Assembly (NCBI RefSeq): GCF_947489565.1 | Contig: NZ_CANLEA010000005.1 | Location: 62,001-126,000, forward strand | Reading direction: 5' to 3' | DNA: 64,000 nucleotides | Source of the DNA: an uncultured Kordia sp. | GTDB taxonomy: Bacteria; Bacteroidota; Bacteroidia; Flavobacteriales; Flavobacteriaceae | Part shown: positions 7,981 through 16,263 of the stretch, in pieces | Position numbering within the stretch: position 1 is the first letter of the stretch | How the letters are laid out: the number at the start of each line of letters is the position of its first letter | Translations under genes and position numbers: made by a program | Notes under the pieces: generated by a model | Database searches by the model: none | Seen by the model: the letters and a program-made list of their open reading frames with translations, nothing else | What the model was told of the DNA's origin: nothing

Positions 7981-9855
7981 TTAATAAATAAAGAGAATAT
8001 GTGGAAACTGTGACTCAAGTTGTGTAATCTGATCTAAAAAAAGCTTAAACTCTGGTAAACATTTTATAACTTCTTTAGCGAGAGAAATATGCTTAAACGT
8101 TTTTGTTTCAAGAAAGTGAGTTCTTATGAGAATTTCTCTTTTCATATTTCTTCGAAAGTATTTATCGAGGTATAAAAAATCTTCATCATGTATTCCTAGT
8201 GATTTTAATTTTTCATAAAAAAAAAGTTTTTTATAGTGAAAACTTGAATCTTTGAAAAATTGGAAAGCCTCATCAATGCAGTAAATTATATTAAAAGAAT
8301 TACAGTATATGACACAACGATTACCACTAAATTGAAGAGGTAATGTAATAGTACTATCTTTTTTGTATTCTAAAATAAGTATATTATCATTTTTGCTTGA
8401 GTGTTGTGCAGAGATATGCAGAGAATTATATACAATTAAGAAAATTACAAACTCATCATGATAGTATTCATTAACGTTTGACTTAAAAAGGTCTAATAAA
8501 AATAACTTTGTCATATCAAAAGACTTATAATCAACGTTTAAAATAAGTTTTGGATTATTTATTAAATTTAACGCAAAGAAATATTCAAAAATGGATTTAT
8601 GTGAGAATTTATAATTTCCAGTTGAATCTCTATTTAAAAGTGACTTACTTTTGATGTAACTGCTTTTGTTGTCAAAAAACTCTTTTTCTAACTCAGAAAA
8701 ACTAAATCCTTTGACTTTAAAATCTGAGGAATGATGTATAAAAAGACCTTTTTTTTCATCTTTATCTAGATACATTTTTTTGGATAGTTGTATTGAAAAT
8801 TTTTTTAACAATTTTTTATAATTCTCATAAGAACCAAACTTAGCTTGTATGCCAGGTTTTTTTGCTTCTCTTTCTAGCCATTTATCAACAAGAATATTAT
8901 ATATCTCCAGTGTTGTTAGTTTATCAGCAGAAAATTTTATTAAATCTTCTATATGAGATAGAAGCATAGGTCTTACTAATAAGCTTTCTGATTTTTTGAT
9001 TACTTTTTTTGCCTCTTTCTTTTTATTCAATTCATAATATTTGAATCTTTTATTAATGTATTTTTTTATGTCTATATAATTGAATGGTGATAGATAAATC
9101 TTTTTAAAATAGTATTGACCATTTTCACCGTAAGAAAATTTTCCTGTTTCATATGGTTCTTCTAGCGCACTAGAAAAAAATTGAGTTCTACAAGTAATAA
9201 CGATAATGTTAAATTCATTGCATATGTTTAGAATAGTAGATATTCTTTTTTCATAATCTTTTAATGCTTCGGTATCTTCATCAAGTGCATCAAGAAGTAA
9301 AATAGTATTATTCTTATCAGGAACTAATTCAACTTTTTTAAGGATATCTTTAGCTCCTAAAGGAAATAGTTTAATGGCTAATTTTTGTTTGGTAAATGGA
9401 TTTTTAAAACCATTAAGGTGTTTCAAATATAAATTAATCATAAATGCAGTTTTTCCCATTCCAGCACCAGCAAGCACTATAAAATATTTATTTGCAGACT
9501 TTTGTTTAAAAACTTCATTTGTAAAAAGGGTTATTATTTTTTGTCTAGGAATACTAATATGCCTTGGATTTGGTTCCTCTTCATTAGCAGGTGAAGTCCC
9601 TTGATAATATTGAGTTATATAATATTTAGTATATTTTTCAACATCTAACGGAGTGAAATAAGGCTTTAAGTTTTTGTTAAGTAATCGTTTATTTCTCCAC
9701 TTAACTAATTTTAATATCCCTTTGCATATATAAGAAATAATAAAAAATAAAATAAAAAGTAAAGTAATACCGAAAAGAATACTATTTTCATAGCCTTCTG
9801 GGCATCCAAATAATTCACAAAAGTAAACTACAAGGTCATTAAGTAATTCTTTCAT
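7981..9855 (-). CDS. Membrane-anchored NACHT/STAND-type NTPase
   Basis: A 624-residue protein with one N-terminal transmembrane helix (about residues 25-44) placing the rest in the cytoplasm. The P-loop is GAGMGKT (130-136); the Walker B/NACHT box ILLLDALDED is at 185-194 with the acidic pair typical of NACHT rather than AP-ATPases; a CRTQFF sensor is at 222-227; LVRPMLLS (293-300) and FSHKSIFEYF (417-426) match the winged-helix regions of NACHT proteins. The C-terminal ~190 residues have no recognisable repeats. Bacterial NACHT proteins include phage-defence sensors; a defence role here is inference. The gene is more AT-rich than its neighbours and sits alone next to a 712-nt gap, suggesting acquisition by transfer. 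Confidence 0.82.
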   Translation of the reverse strand: MKELLNDLVVYFCELFGCPEGYENSILFGITLLFILFFIISYICKGILKLVKWRNKRLLNKNLKPYFTPLDVEKYTKYYITQYYQGTSPANEEEPNPRHISIPRQKIITLFTNEVFKQKSANKYFIVLAGAGMGKTAFMINLYLKHLNGFKNPFTKQKLAIKLFPLGAKDILKKVELVPDKNNTILLLDALDEDTEALKDYEKRISTILNICNEFNIIVITCRTQFFSSALEEPYETGKFSYGENGQYYFKKIYLSPFNYIDIKKYINKRFKYYELNKKKEAKKVIKKSESLLVRPMLLSHIEDLIKFSADKLTTLEIYNILVDKWLEREAKKPGIQAKFGSYENYKKLLKKFSIQLSKKMYLDKDEKKGLFIHHSSDFKVKGFSFSELEKEFFDNKSSYIKSKSLLNRDSTGNYKFSHKSIFEYFFALNLINNPKLILNVDYKSFDMTKLFLLDLFKSNVNEYYHDEFVIFLIVYNSLHISAQHSSKNDNILILEYKKDSTITLPLQFSGNRCVIYCNSFNIIYCIDEAFQFFKDSSFHYKKLFFYEKLKSLGIHDEDFLYLDKYFRRNMKREILIRTHFLETKTFKHISLAKEVIKCLPEFKLFLDQITQLESQFPHILFIY

Positions 9856-10567
9856 TTTTTAACAATATAAATAGATGTTATTTTTTAAGAAAATATGTTT
9901 TATAAAAGTAAGAAATATATATTAAACATGATTTAAGCTTAATTAGAAGCTTGATTATGCCAATCAAAGTTAACCAATCTATAATGGTATAACCAGATTG
10001 ATAACATTCTTAAATAATGCGTGCGTATGAGCTCTCTTTTCTCAATCTCTTGGCCTACTTGAAGTTTAAAAGACAGTGAATAATCTTTCCGAGTTCGCTT
10101 TACATATCTTGTTTTCAAATCTAGTGTAACGCTATTTCATGACGAGACATATTGATACCTATGCTTGATTGTTACGCTTGTACCTAAATTGAGAACACTC
10201 AAGGAATTTTTATCAGTATCAACTCATAAAATTTCAACATTTGTAGTGTAATTAAGTGATAGATAAACAAACTACATTTTTAGCGACATGTGATCCACAT
10301 TTTTATTTTAGGTTATGGATAGAGATTGTATACAAAAGCAATCTCTTTTCTTTTTTACCCTAAACTCAAAGTCAAAATTTATTTCATTTCTAGTTTTCAA
10401 TCGTTCATTACCTATTTTCCTGCACTTGCGAAATAATTCATTTATCAAGTCCATTGACAGGTACATTTACACTGTAAAAGCAATAAAAAGACGTCTCAAA
10501 AGCTTTCTGCTAGCGAAATCCGAAAAGCTATATATAGAGTAGGAACAACCAATTTAAAATTTAGATT
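9856..10567. other. 712-nt gap with an orphan terminator and no convincing gene
   Basis: No open frame here resembles protein. Visible elements: an inverted repeat CAATCT/AGATTG around 9975-10000; a near-palindrome ATGTG-atc-CACAT at 10288-10300; and a strong plus-strand terminator at 10321-10356 that no annotated gene feeds. A short RNA upstream of that terminator is possible. Confidence 0.5.
10321..10356 (+). terminator. Orphan intrinsic terminator
   Basis: AGAGATTG (10321-10328) pairs perfectly with CAATCTCT (10339-10346) over a 10-nt loop and is followed by TTTCTTTTTT. The nearest upstream gene points the other way. Confidence 0.75.
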
Positions 10568-10912
10568 ATGTCAAATAGAAGTAGATTATTTTCAAACGGA
10601 GTACTAAACAAAGGAGAAAGACTTATGTCAAATAATAGTAGATATAAACTTGAGTTATTAGATGACGGAAACCTTGTATTTTACGATAATGGTAAAGAAA
10701 AATGGAGTACAAGAACTGATAAAAAGAATGGAGATAAGTGCGTAATGCAACACGATGGAAATTTTGTTGTGCTCAACGGAGGTAGAAATCCAATATGGAC
10801 TACAGGAACGTATGGCAATAAAGGCTCATACTTAGCAATTCAGGATGATGGAAAACTTGTAATTTATAAACCATCAATGATAAAGAATGTACTGAAAGTA
10901 GATCCTTTATAG
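10568..10912 (+). CDS. Bulb-type (B) lectin-domain protein
   Basis: A 114-residue single-domain protein of the monocot mannose-binding lectin fold. Three internal repeats each carry a version of the sugar-binding motif QxDxNxVxY: LLDDGNLVFY (Gln replaced by Leu), QHDGNFVVL (Tyr replaced by Leu) and QDDGKLVIY (Asn replaced by Lys), so every site deviates at one residue. There is no signal peptide or sorting domain. Some bacterial B-lectins are bacteriocins (putidacin L1 type, tandem domains), but this one has a single domain, so its role is unknown. Ends at a strong terminator. Confidence 0.85.
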   Translation: MSNRSRLFSNGVLNKGERLMSNNSRYKLELLDDGNLVFYDNGKEKWSTRTDKKNGDKCVMQHDGNFVVLNGGRNPIWTTGTYGNKGSYLAIQDDGKLVIYKPSMIKNVLKVDPL

Positions 10913-10926
10913 TAGTTTGATAGTAT

Positions 10927-10963
10927 AACTAGTCTATTTTTTATGAAAATGGACTAGTTTTTT
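10927..10963. terminator. Long bidirectional terminator after the lectin gene
   Basis: AACTAGTCTATTTT (10927-10940) pairs with a right arm ending GGACTAGTT (10946-10959) in a 14-bp stem with one G-U pair and a 5-nt loop, followed by more T. It overlaps the end of the convergent membrane-protein gene. Confidence 0.85.
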
Positions 10964-11514
10964 GCTAATTTGTTTAAAAATAACTTTTTAAATCGTTTTT
11001 CGTTTTTCCAATTTCCATACCAGTGAAAAGGCGACTGCATACTGTATTTACTGAATGTGATACATTTTATGAATACATTATTTTGATCAAAAATGATTAC
11101 AAATTGTCTTCCGTAATGATTCCAGGTTTTAGACTCTTTTGCGATGATTATTTTAGTGCTTTTTTTATGCAATTCCCAATTCAATTCATCACTAATTTCT
11201 TCACTAATTTTTTTATTGATACTCGTATGAGATCCACGAATTTTTTTCAATCTGTCTGGGAAGAAATATGTATTCATACTCAGAAGTGAAAAAGGAAGAT
11301 ACAATAAAAAGAATAGTAAAGGAAGCAAAAAAGATTCTTGCGCTTTGATATTATTCTTTATTAAAATAAAGCAAAGAAAAAGCGGGAAAATAAAACTAAA
11401 TATGAATAGAGTACTTTCGGATATAATATTTAATATATTTGAAAAGGTTCTCTTTCGAATGTACACTAAGTATTGTTTTCTGATAGATTCAGAAATATCG
11501 ATATGATCATACAT
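10954..11514 (-). CDS. Two-helix membrane protein of unknown function
   Basis: A 186-residue protein with two hydrophobic segments (about residues 28-52 and 62-82) and a basic C-terminal cytoplasmic part containing KIIIAKESKTWNHYGRQFVIIF. I do not recognise the family; the topology (two helices then a ~100-residue soluble part) resembles YcxB-like proteins but sequence support is weak. Its start lies 1 nt after the stop of the upstream esterase gene, so it is the last gene of a five-gene operon running from 15681 down to here. Confidence 0.7.
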   Translation of the reverse strand: MYDHIDISESIRKQYLVYIRKRTFSNILNIISESTLFIFSFIFPLFLCFILIKNNIKAQESFLLPLLFFLLYLPFSLLSMNTYFFPDRLKKIRGSHTSINKKISEEISDELNWELHKKSTKIIIAKESKTWNHYGRQFVIIFDQNNVFIKCITFSKYSMQSPFHWYGNWKNEKRFKKLFLNKLAKN

Positions 11515-11515
11515 A

Positions 11516-12169
11516 TCAAATTAACTTCTCCAACCAAGCTTTAAACGAATAGAAGTTTTGTGGAGCTACTCCATGTCCCACAGGATATTCTTCGTATACA
11601 TGATTTAAATTATTCAATTCCATAAAAGGTGTAATTTCACGTGCTGCTTCTACAGGAATCACTTGATCTACACTTCCGTGTGAACAGTAAAAGTTTAAAT
11701 GATCGTAGCTTTTATCATCACTTACTTCAAAGATTTTATGATTCAAATAACCACTCAGCGCCACTACATTTTTAACTTTTTCTGGATACGTAAATGCTAC
11801 CGAGTAACTCAAAATAGTTCCTTGACTGAATCCTAACAAACTCACATTGTTTGCATCTACAGGATAATTAGCAACTACTTCATCAATAAACGTAGCGACT
11901 AAATCTCGCGATTCAATGGCATGTTCATCGTTGCTTATTTTTTCGGTTGCTGTATAATGAATATCATACCACGAATATCCATACGGTTGTAAATCTCTTG
12001 GCGCACGTGCCGATACTACAAATAAATGTTCTGGTAATTCTGCAGCAAACGAAAATAAATCTTCTTCATTACTTCCATAACCGTGTAATAAAATGATGAC
12101 TGGCGCATTTTCAGTTGCGTCTTTTGGAGTTCTTATTAAGTGATGTAATGATAATTTTTTAGTATCCAT
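11516..12169 (-). CDS. Alpha/beta hydrolase, carboxylesterase/phospholipase family
   Basis: A 217-residue cytoplasmic serine hydrolase of the YpfH/carboxylesterase type. The oxyanion region LLHGYGSNEEDL begins at residue 28; the nucleophile Ser115 sits in GFSQG, the acid is Asp168 (GSVDQVIP) and the base His199 (GHG), a complete triad. No signal peptide. It probably cleaves short-chain or lysophospholipid esters; substrate is not shown by sequence. It follows the DUF4870-like gene by 10 nt and is followed after 1 nt by a membrane-protein gene, within the BatA-pyrC operon. Confidence 0.9.
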   Translation of the reverse strand: MDTKKLSLHHLIRTPKDATENAPVIILLHGYGSNEEDLFSFAAELPEHLFVVSARAPRDLQPYGYSWYDIHYTATEKISNDEHAIESRDLVATFIDEVVANYPVDANNVSLLGFSQGTILSYSVAFTYPEKVKNVVALSGYLNHKIFEVSDDKSYDHLNFYCSHGSVDQVIPVEAAREITPFMELNNLNHVYEEYPVGHGVAPQNFYSFKAWLEKLI

Positions 12170-12179
12170 GGTAGTAATA

Positions 12180-12506
12180 TTAAATAGATTTAAACCAATC
12201 TTGAAAATAATTGCCTACAAGCGGAATTGGTTCGTATTCGCGTTGTATAGCATTGGTAAGTCCAAATGCCCAAAGGACAATAAAAAAGACATAAAAAGGA
12301 GTTGCAACCATCCAACCCGTGAAATAACCCGTAAGAAATGCAATGCAATAGAATAAAATATTTAAGCCTAAAGATTGACGAATGTGCATAGCAGCATATT
12401 TGTTCTTCGGTTCCATATTCATGACAAATGCAATGAGCAATCCGATCGTCAATAGATACGAAATAATGGCTGTTTGTCTTCCTTCTTCTATGGTTTTTGA
12501 ATCCAT
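12180..12506 (-). CDS. DUF4870/Tic20-like small membrane protein
   Basis: A 108-residue integral membrane protein with about three hydrophobic segments (residues 13-30, 44-62, 66-85). The pattern of a short N-terminus, the motif YAAMHIRQSLGLNIL and the C-terminal GLTNAIQREYEPIPLVG is typical of the DUF4870 family, sometimes called import-component-like because of distant similarity to Tic20. Function unknown. Its ATG overlaps the stop of the upstream dihydroorotase-like gene (TAATG), so translation is likely coupled. Confidence 0.85.
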   Translation of the reverse strand: MDSKTIEEGRQTAIISYLLTIGLLIAFVMNMEPKNKYAAMHIRQSLGLNILFYCIAFLTGYFTGWMVATPFYVFFIVLWAFGLTNAIQREYEPIPLVGNYFQDWFKSI

Positions 12507-13759
12507 TACGAAACTACTTTTTGTTGGTTATGAATGATTCCATATACAGTTCCTTTCAATTCTTTGCCTAAAAAAGCACTGTTCTGAGAGCTACTGTGAA
12601 TGTGTTCTTTGGTAAATGTATAGGTTCCTTCAGGATTGAAAAGTGACAGATTTGCTTGTTGTCCCACAGCAATTGTAGCAGTTTCAATGCCAAATCGTTC
12701 TTTTCCTGAAGTCATGAGTTGTATGCTTGTTTCGGTATCAAAAATAGTTTGCAAGGCTCCAAAAGCACTTTCCAAACCAATGGTTCCGTACATAGCATTG
12801 TCAAATTCTACTTTTTTATGTTCTATATCAATCGGATTGTGATCGGAAGTGACCATATCAATGGTTCCATCCTGTAAACCTTCAATCAAAGCCTTGCGAT
12901 CGTTTTCGGTACGCAATGGTGGCAATACTTTATATTGTGTGTCAAAAGTTTCCAATTCGTCATCCGTCATGATCAAATTATGAATCGCCACAGCACAACT
13001 TACGTTCAAGCCTTTTGCTTTGGCTTCACGAACTAATTGAACCGATTTTGCAGTAGAAATCGTTGGAATATGTAGTTTTCCTTTGGTATATTCTAACAAA
13101 AACAAATCGCGTACAATATGCAATTCTTCTGCCAAGGAAGGAATTCCTTTTAAGCCCAATCGCGTACTATTTGGTCCTTCGTTGACAATTCCTTTCCCAA
13201 CAATTTTATTTTCTTGCGGAAAAGACAATACCAAACCATCAAAATTATCTGCATAAAGCAATGCAATCTTTAATAAGTTCGGATTCTTAATCGCTTGTTG
13301 ATAATCGCCAAACGCAATTGCTCCAGCATTTTTCATATCAAACAATTCGGCTAGATCTACACTTTTGCTTTCATTCGTCAACGCGCCAATAGGATAGAGG
13401 TTGACGGCATTTCCAAAAGCTTGTGTCTTTAAAAAAGCAATATCTGCTTTCGTATCGGCAATCGGATTTGCATTCGGATTCACCGCAATGGCTGTAAAAC
13501 CACTCTTTGCAGCTGTTTTCAAACCATTTTCAATCGTCTCGCGTTCTTCAAATCCAGGTTCACCCAAGCTCACACTACTATCAAACCAACCTTGCGAAAC
13601 ATGCAAGTTTTCTTGTGAAATAGTGTCGTAATTGTTCGAATTTTCAATGGAAGTGGCAATCTGCGTAATCACTCCGTTTTCTATCAAAATATCTTTTGTT
13701 GCGAGATGATGTTCACTCGCTGCATCAATGATAGTGGCGGATTTTATGATGAGGTTCAT
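12506..13759 (-). CDS. pyrC: Dihydroorotase homologue lacking metal ligands (pseudo-dihydroorotase)
   Basis: A 417-residue amidohydrolase-family protein related to dihydroorotase, the third step of pyrimidine synthesis. The fold is complete: N-terminal beta-sandwich, TIM barrel, GFTAIAVNPNANP, TSDHNPIDIEHK near the C-terminus. But the metal motif DxHxH after GWF reads D60-S-S-V-S64, so both His are Ser, and the HVST histidine region reads PTIST. This predicts an inactive zinc site, as in the non-catalytic PyrC' subunits that assemble with aspartate transcarbamoylase. It is ATGA-overlapped with the upstream BatA-like gene. Annotation pipelines will call it pyrC; true catalysis would need a second gene elsewhere. 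Confidence 0.85.
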   Translation of the reverse strand: MNLIIKSATIIDAASEHHLATKDILIENGVITQIATSIENSNNYDTISQENLHVSQGWFDSSVSLGEPGFEERETIENGLKTAAKSGFTAIAVNPNANPIADTKADIAFLKTQAFGNAVNLYPIGALTNESKSVDLAELFDMKNAGAIAFGDYQQAIKNPNLLKIALLYADNFDGLVLSFPQENKIVGKGIVNEGPNSTRLGLKGIPSLAEELHIVRDLFLLEYTKGKLHIPTISTAKSVQLVREAKAKGLNVSCAVAIHNLIMTDDELETFDTQYKVLPPLRTENDRKALIEGLQDGTIDMVTSDHNPIDIEHKKVEFDNAMYGTIGLESAFGALQTIFDTETSIQLMTSGKERFGIETATIAVGQQANLSLFNPEGTYTFTKEHIHSSSQNSAFLGKELKGTVYGIIHNQQKVVS

Positions 13760-15681
13760 TTAACGAATTTTAAAATCAAAATTTCAATACCTAAAAATAC
13801 TAGCGCAAAAATAATAAACCATTTCCAAAGCGAAGCTACGGACTGTTCATTTTTTAAATCTTCAAAAAACTGTGCGACGGTTGTGTGCGTATTTTTAGGA
13901 AATAAATTGGCAATATTGTGGTATTGTAAAGTACTTTCTTTTCGATCAAAATTATAGCTAATCTGCTGTAATTCAGTATTTTGATTTTTAACGCTATAAA
14001 TGCCAGCTTTTGATGGAAACTCGTCTGTTGTCAAACGAACTTTGTTATTGGTCGTTCGCTGTAGCGGAATAAACTCATCATCAGCATTGGCAACAGTTAG
14101 TACGGCATCTTGTCCTAATGACGTCTGCACATCAAAGGTGTTTTCGCGTCCAAGTGTGTAATATAAATTCGTTAATCGCAAACTATTTTTCCCAATATTA
14201 TAGAGAATTGGAACAATGAGCGGCGAATTTTTAAAGTTCGAATTTTCATTATTGATTGCTGCCGTAAACACATACGTTTCGTTATTTTCTAACAAAAACG
14301 GCAGATTATTTTCAAATCGTAAAATAGCGGCTGTACTGACAATTCCGAAGTAGTGATTCACTTTTGGATATTGAAAATTAGTCACTTCTTTCTCAAATAC
14401 ATTTGTAAACAACGGATGCGAAAAGTTGATTTTGGTAATTTTCTTTTCTTGCACGTCTTTTACTTCTTGAAAAAAGCTAAAACCATTTGCCTTTGTAAGT
14501 TGATTATAGCTTGCAAGATTGCTTTCCTTTGTGGGAATAATCACGAGTGAACCTCCATTTTGTTTGAAACTTCTCAGAGCTGTCAACAACGGATTCGGAA
14601 TGGTTTTCAGTTCATTCAGGACAATCAATTGTTGTGTGGCAATATCGTTATAATTCAGCTGATTCAAAGGAGTTGAAATCAAGTTGAATTCGTCTTCAGT
14701 GTATAATTTCTTTAAGAACTCATCATCGGTTTCGTTGATGGCAAGTACATTAATTTTCTCTGGTGAATTGATGTTGAAAAACAAATTATTATCGAATTGC
14801 AGTGCATTGTCATCGATACGAATTTCACCTTGAATCACTTTATTGGAAGGAATCGAGAAGCTAACTTCCGAACTTTTCTGTGCATTTACATTCACGGATG
14901 ATTTTGCAATCAAACTTCCGCCATCGTATAAAGAAACGGGGACATCTTGCACAGGAACGCCTGAATTTTTTAGGACAACCGAAATCTTTACAGAATTTGC
15001 GTCTTGTTCCGCAATGTATAGACTGTCGAGCGCAATATTATTGGCATTCGCAGGTTTCAGTTGAATATAATTCGTTGTGAAAGTACTATCTGTTTGAACC
15101 GAAATTTGTTCGTTTTGTTGAAAATCTGAGATCAGAATCAGGTTTTTTACCGAATTCTGTTGCTTCGAAAACAACTTGCGACCTTTTAACAATACCGCAG
15201 GAACGGCTTCTTGGTTATGTGAATATTCCAATCGCAATAAATCATTTCGAATACTCTTAATCGTGGTATTCTTGAACGTTTCTGTATTCGTAAAAATAGA
15301 AACTTCTTCATCTTCGGGAACAGTATTCAAAAGTTCTTGAACCGCACGTTTTAGCAAATCACCTTTTTCACCTTTACTTTGCATGCTAAACGAATTATCA
15401 AGATAAATCACCGTTTCCTTTTCCGTTTTTACAATATCACGATTCGCAAAATACGGTTGCGCAAAGGCGAACACCAATCCTGCAATTGCTAACAATCGCG
15501 TGCATAGAATCAGCCATTTCTTTAATTGCGAACTTTTTCGAGTTTGTAAAATCACATTTTGAAGAAACTTTACATTCGTAAAAGCTGTCTTCTCAAATCT
15601 TCGTAGTTGAAATAAGTGAACTAGAATAGGAATGAGGAGTAATAATAAGGCGTAAAGTACTTCTGGGTGTTTGAATTGCAT
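13756..15681 (-). CDS. BatA-like protein with vWA domain, membrane-bound
   Basis: About 641 residues. I chose the ATG at 15681 (MQFKHPEVLYAL), the standard start of the BatA family; the ATG at 15702 falls on the predicted -7 box. N-terminal pair of transmembrane helices with the BatA pattern (PILVHLFQLRR ... LLAIAGLVFAFAQPYF), a von Willebrand A-like domain beginning VIYLDNSFSMQ (DxSxS metal motif), a long periplasmic part, and a C-terminal helix (WKWFIIFALVFLGIEIL). BatA-type proteins in Bacteroidetes accompany MoxR ATPases and envelope stress tolerance; none is adjacent here. It heads the five-gene operon. Confidence 0.88.
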   Translation of the reverse strand: MQFKHPEVLYALLLLLIPILVHLFQLRRFEKTAFTNVKFLQNVILQTRKSSQLKKWLILCTRLLAIAGLVFAFAQPYFANRDIVKTEKETVIYLDNSFSMQSKGEKGDLLKRAVQELLNTVPEDEEVSIFTNTETFKNTTIKSIRNDLLRLEYSHNQEAVPAVLLKGRKLFSKQQNSVKNLILISDFQQNEQISVQTDSTFTTNYIQLKPANANNIALDSLYIAEQDANSVKISVVLKNSGVPVQDVPVSLYDGGSLIAKSSVNVNAQKSSEVSFSIPSNKVIQGEIRIDDNALQFDNNLFFNINSPEKINVLAINETDDEFLKKLYTEDEFNLISTPLNQLNYNDIATQQLIVLNELKTIPNPLLTALRSFKQNGGSLVIIPTKESNLASYNQLTKANGFSFFQEVKDVQEKKITKINFSHPLFTNVFEKEVTNFQYPKVNHYFGIVSTAAILRFENNLPFLLENNETYVFTAAINNENSNFKNSPLIVPILYNIGKNSLRLTNLYYTLGRENTFDVQTSLGQDAVLTVANADDEFIPLQRTTNNKVRLTTDEFPSKAGIYSVKNQNTELQQISYNFDRKESTLQYHNIANLFPKNTHTTVAQFFEDLKNEQSVASLWKWFIIFALVFLGIEILILKFVK

Positions 15682-15699
15682 TCCTAAATAATCGTTTGT

Positions 15700-15707
15700 C
15701 AAATATA
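15700..15707 (-). promoter_or_regulatory. Predicted -7 box of the BatA-pyrC operon
   Basis: On the minus strand TATATTTG. A start near 15693 gives a 12-nt leader to the ATG at 15681, which supports the shorter BatA start. Confidence 0.45.
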
Positions 15708-15770
15708 AACGTTTAATTTTATTTTAGCATACTTTGAGATTTATAAAGATGTGTTAAAAGGAGTTTTGTG

Positions 15771-15818
15771 TTTATTCGTTTAATAGTTTACGAGTTTATT
15801 AGTTTAGTTGTTTAGGAG
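15771..15818. repeat. Imperfect 24-nt direct repeat
   Basis: Two adjacent 24-nt units (15771-15794 and 15795-15818) both start TTTATT, agree at 20 of 24 positions and end in (C/G)GAG. Low-complexity intergenic repeat; no gene in it. Confidence 0.55.
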
Positions 15819-15928
15819 TTTTTGTCATTCTAAGCTTTTACACAGAATTTATTGAAGTACAATATAGAATCTAATCTATTTTAATCTACATCATCGTCAG
15901 AATCGTTTTAATCATCAAAAAAATGGTT

Positions 15929-16160
15929 AGCGCGAGTTTTTAACTCGCGCTGTTGCAGATTTTGAAGATGGTTATTTTGTCAAGAATTTATTGTTTTTTG
16001 GTTGGTTGTTAGCACAAGCTATAAACTGGTATTAGCGCTGGTTTTTATTTTTTCTACTAAATATATAACCAATGGTTAGCGCGAGTTTGTAACTCGCGCC
16101 GTAACTAATTTGTAAATTTATTTTTTGTTTGGTTGTGAGCACAAATTGTAAACTTGTGCT
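15929..16160. repeat. REP-like palindrome array (four elements, A-B-A-B)
   Basis: The 0.55-kb gap 15708-16263 has no gene but holds four hairpins with the same geometry (10-bp stem, 3-nt loop). A-type: AGCGCGAGTT/AACTCGCGCT at 15929-15951 and a copy at 16078-16100 with one changed end base. B-type: AGCACAAATT/AACTTGTGCT with one mismatch at 16138-16160, and a decayed copy beginning AGCACAAGCT at 16011. Each is preceded by GGTT. They resemble REP elements mobilised by RAYT transposases; no such transposase gene is in the window. Confidence 0.75.
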
Positions 16161-16263
16161 AGCCTAAGGAATAACAGAATTGACTTCTATAAAAATTACT
16201 ATTCATAACGAGGTTTCCCGTAAAGCTTTCAAAAAATCTAAATTTCCAAACTAAAAACGATCT

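Noticed and set aside
10315-10542. 75-codon frame in the 712-nt gap
   Set aside because: It begins inside the orphan terminator and its translation is low-complexity; not credible as a gene.
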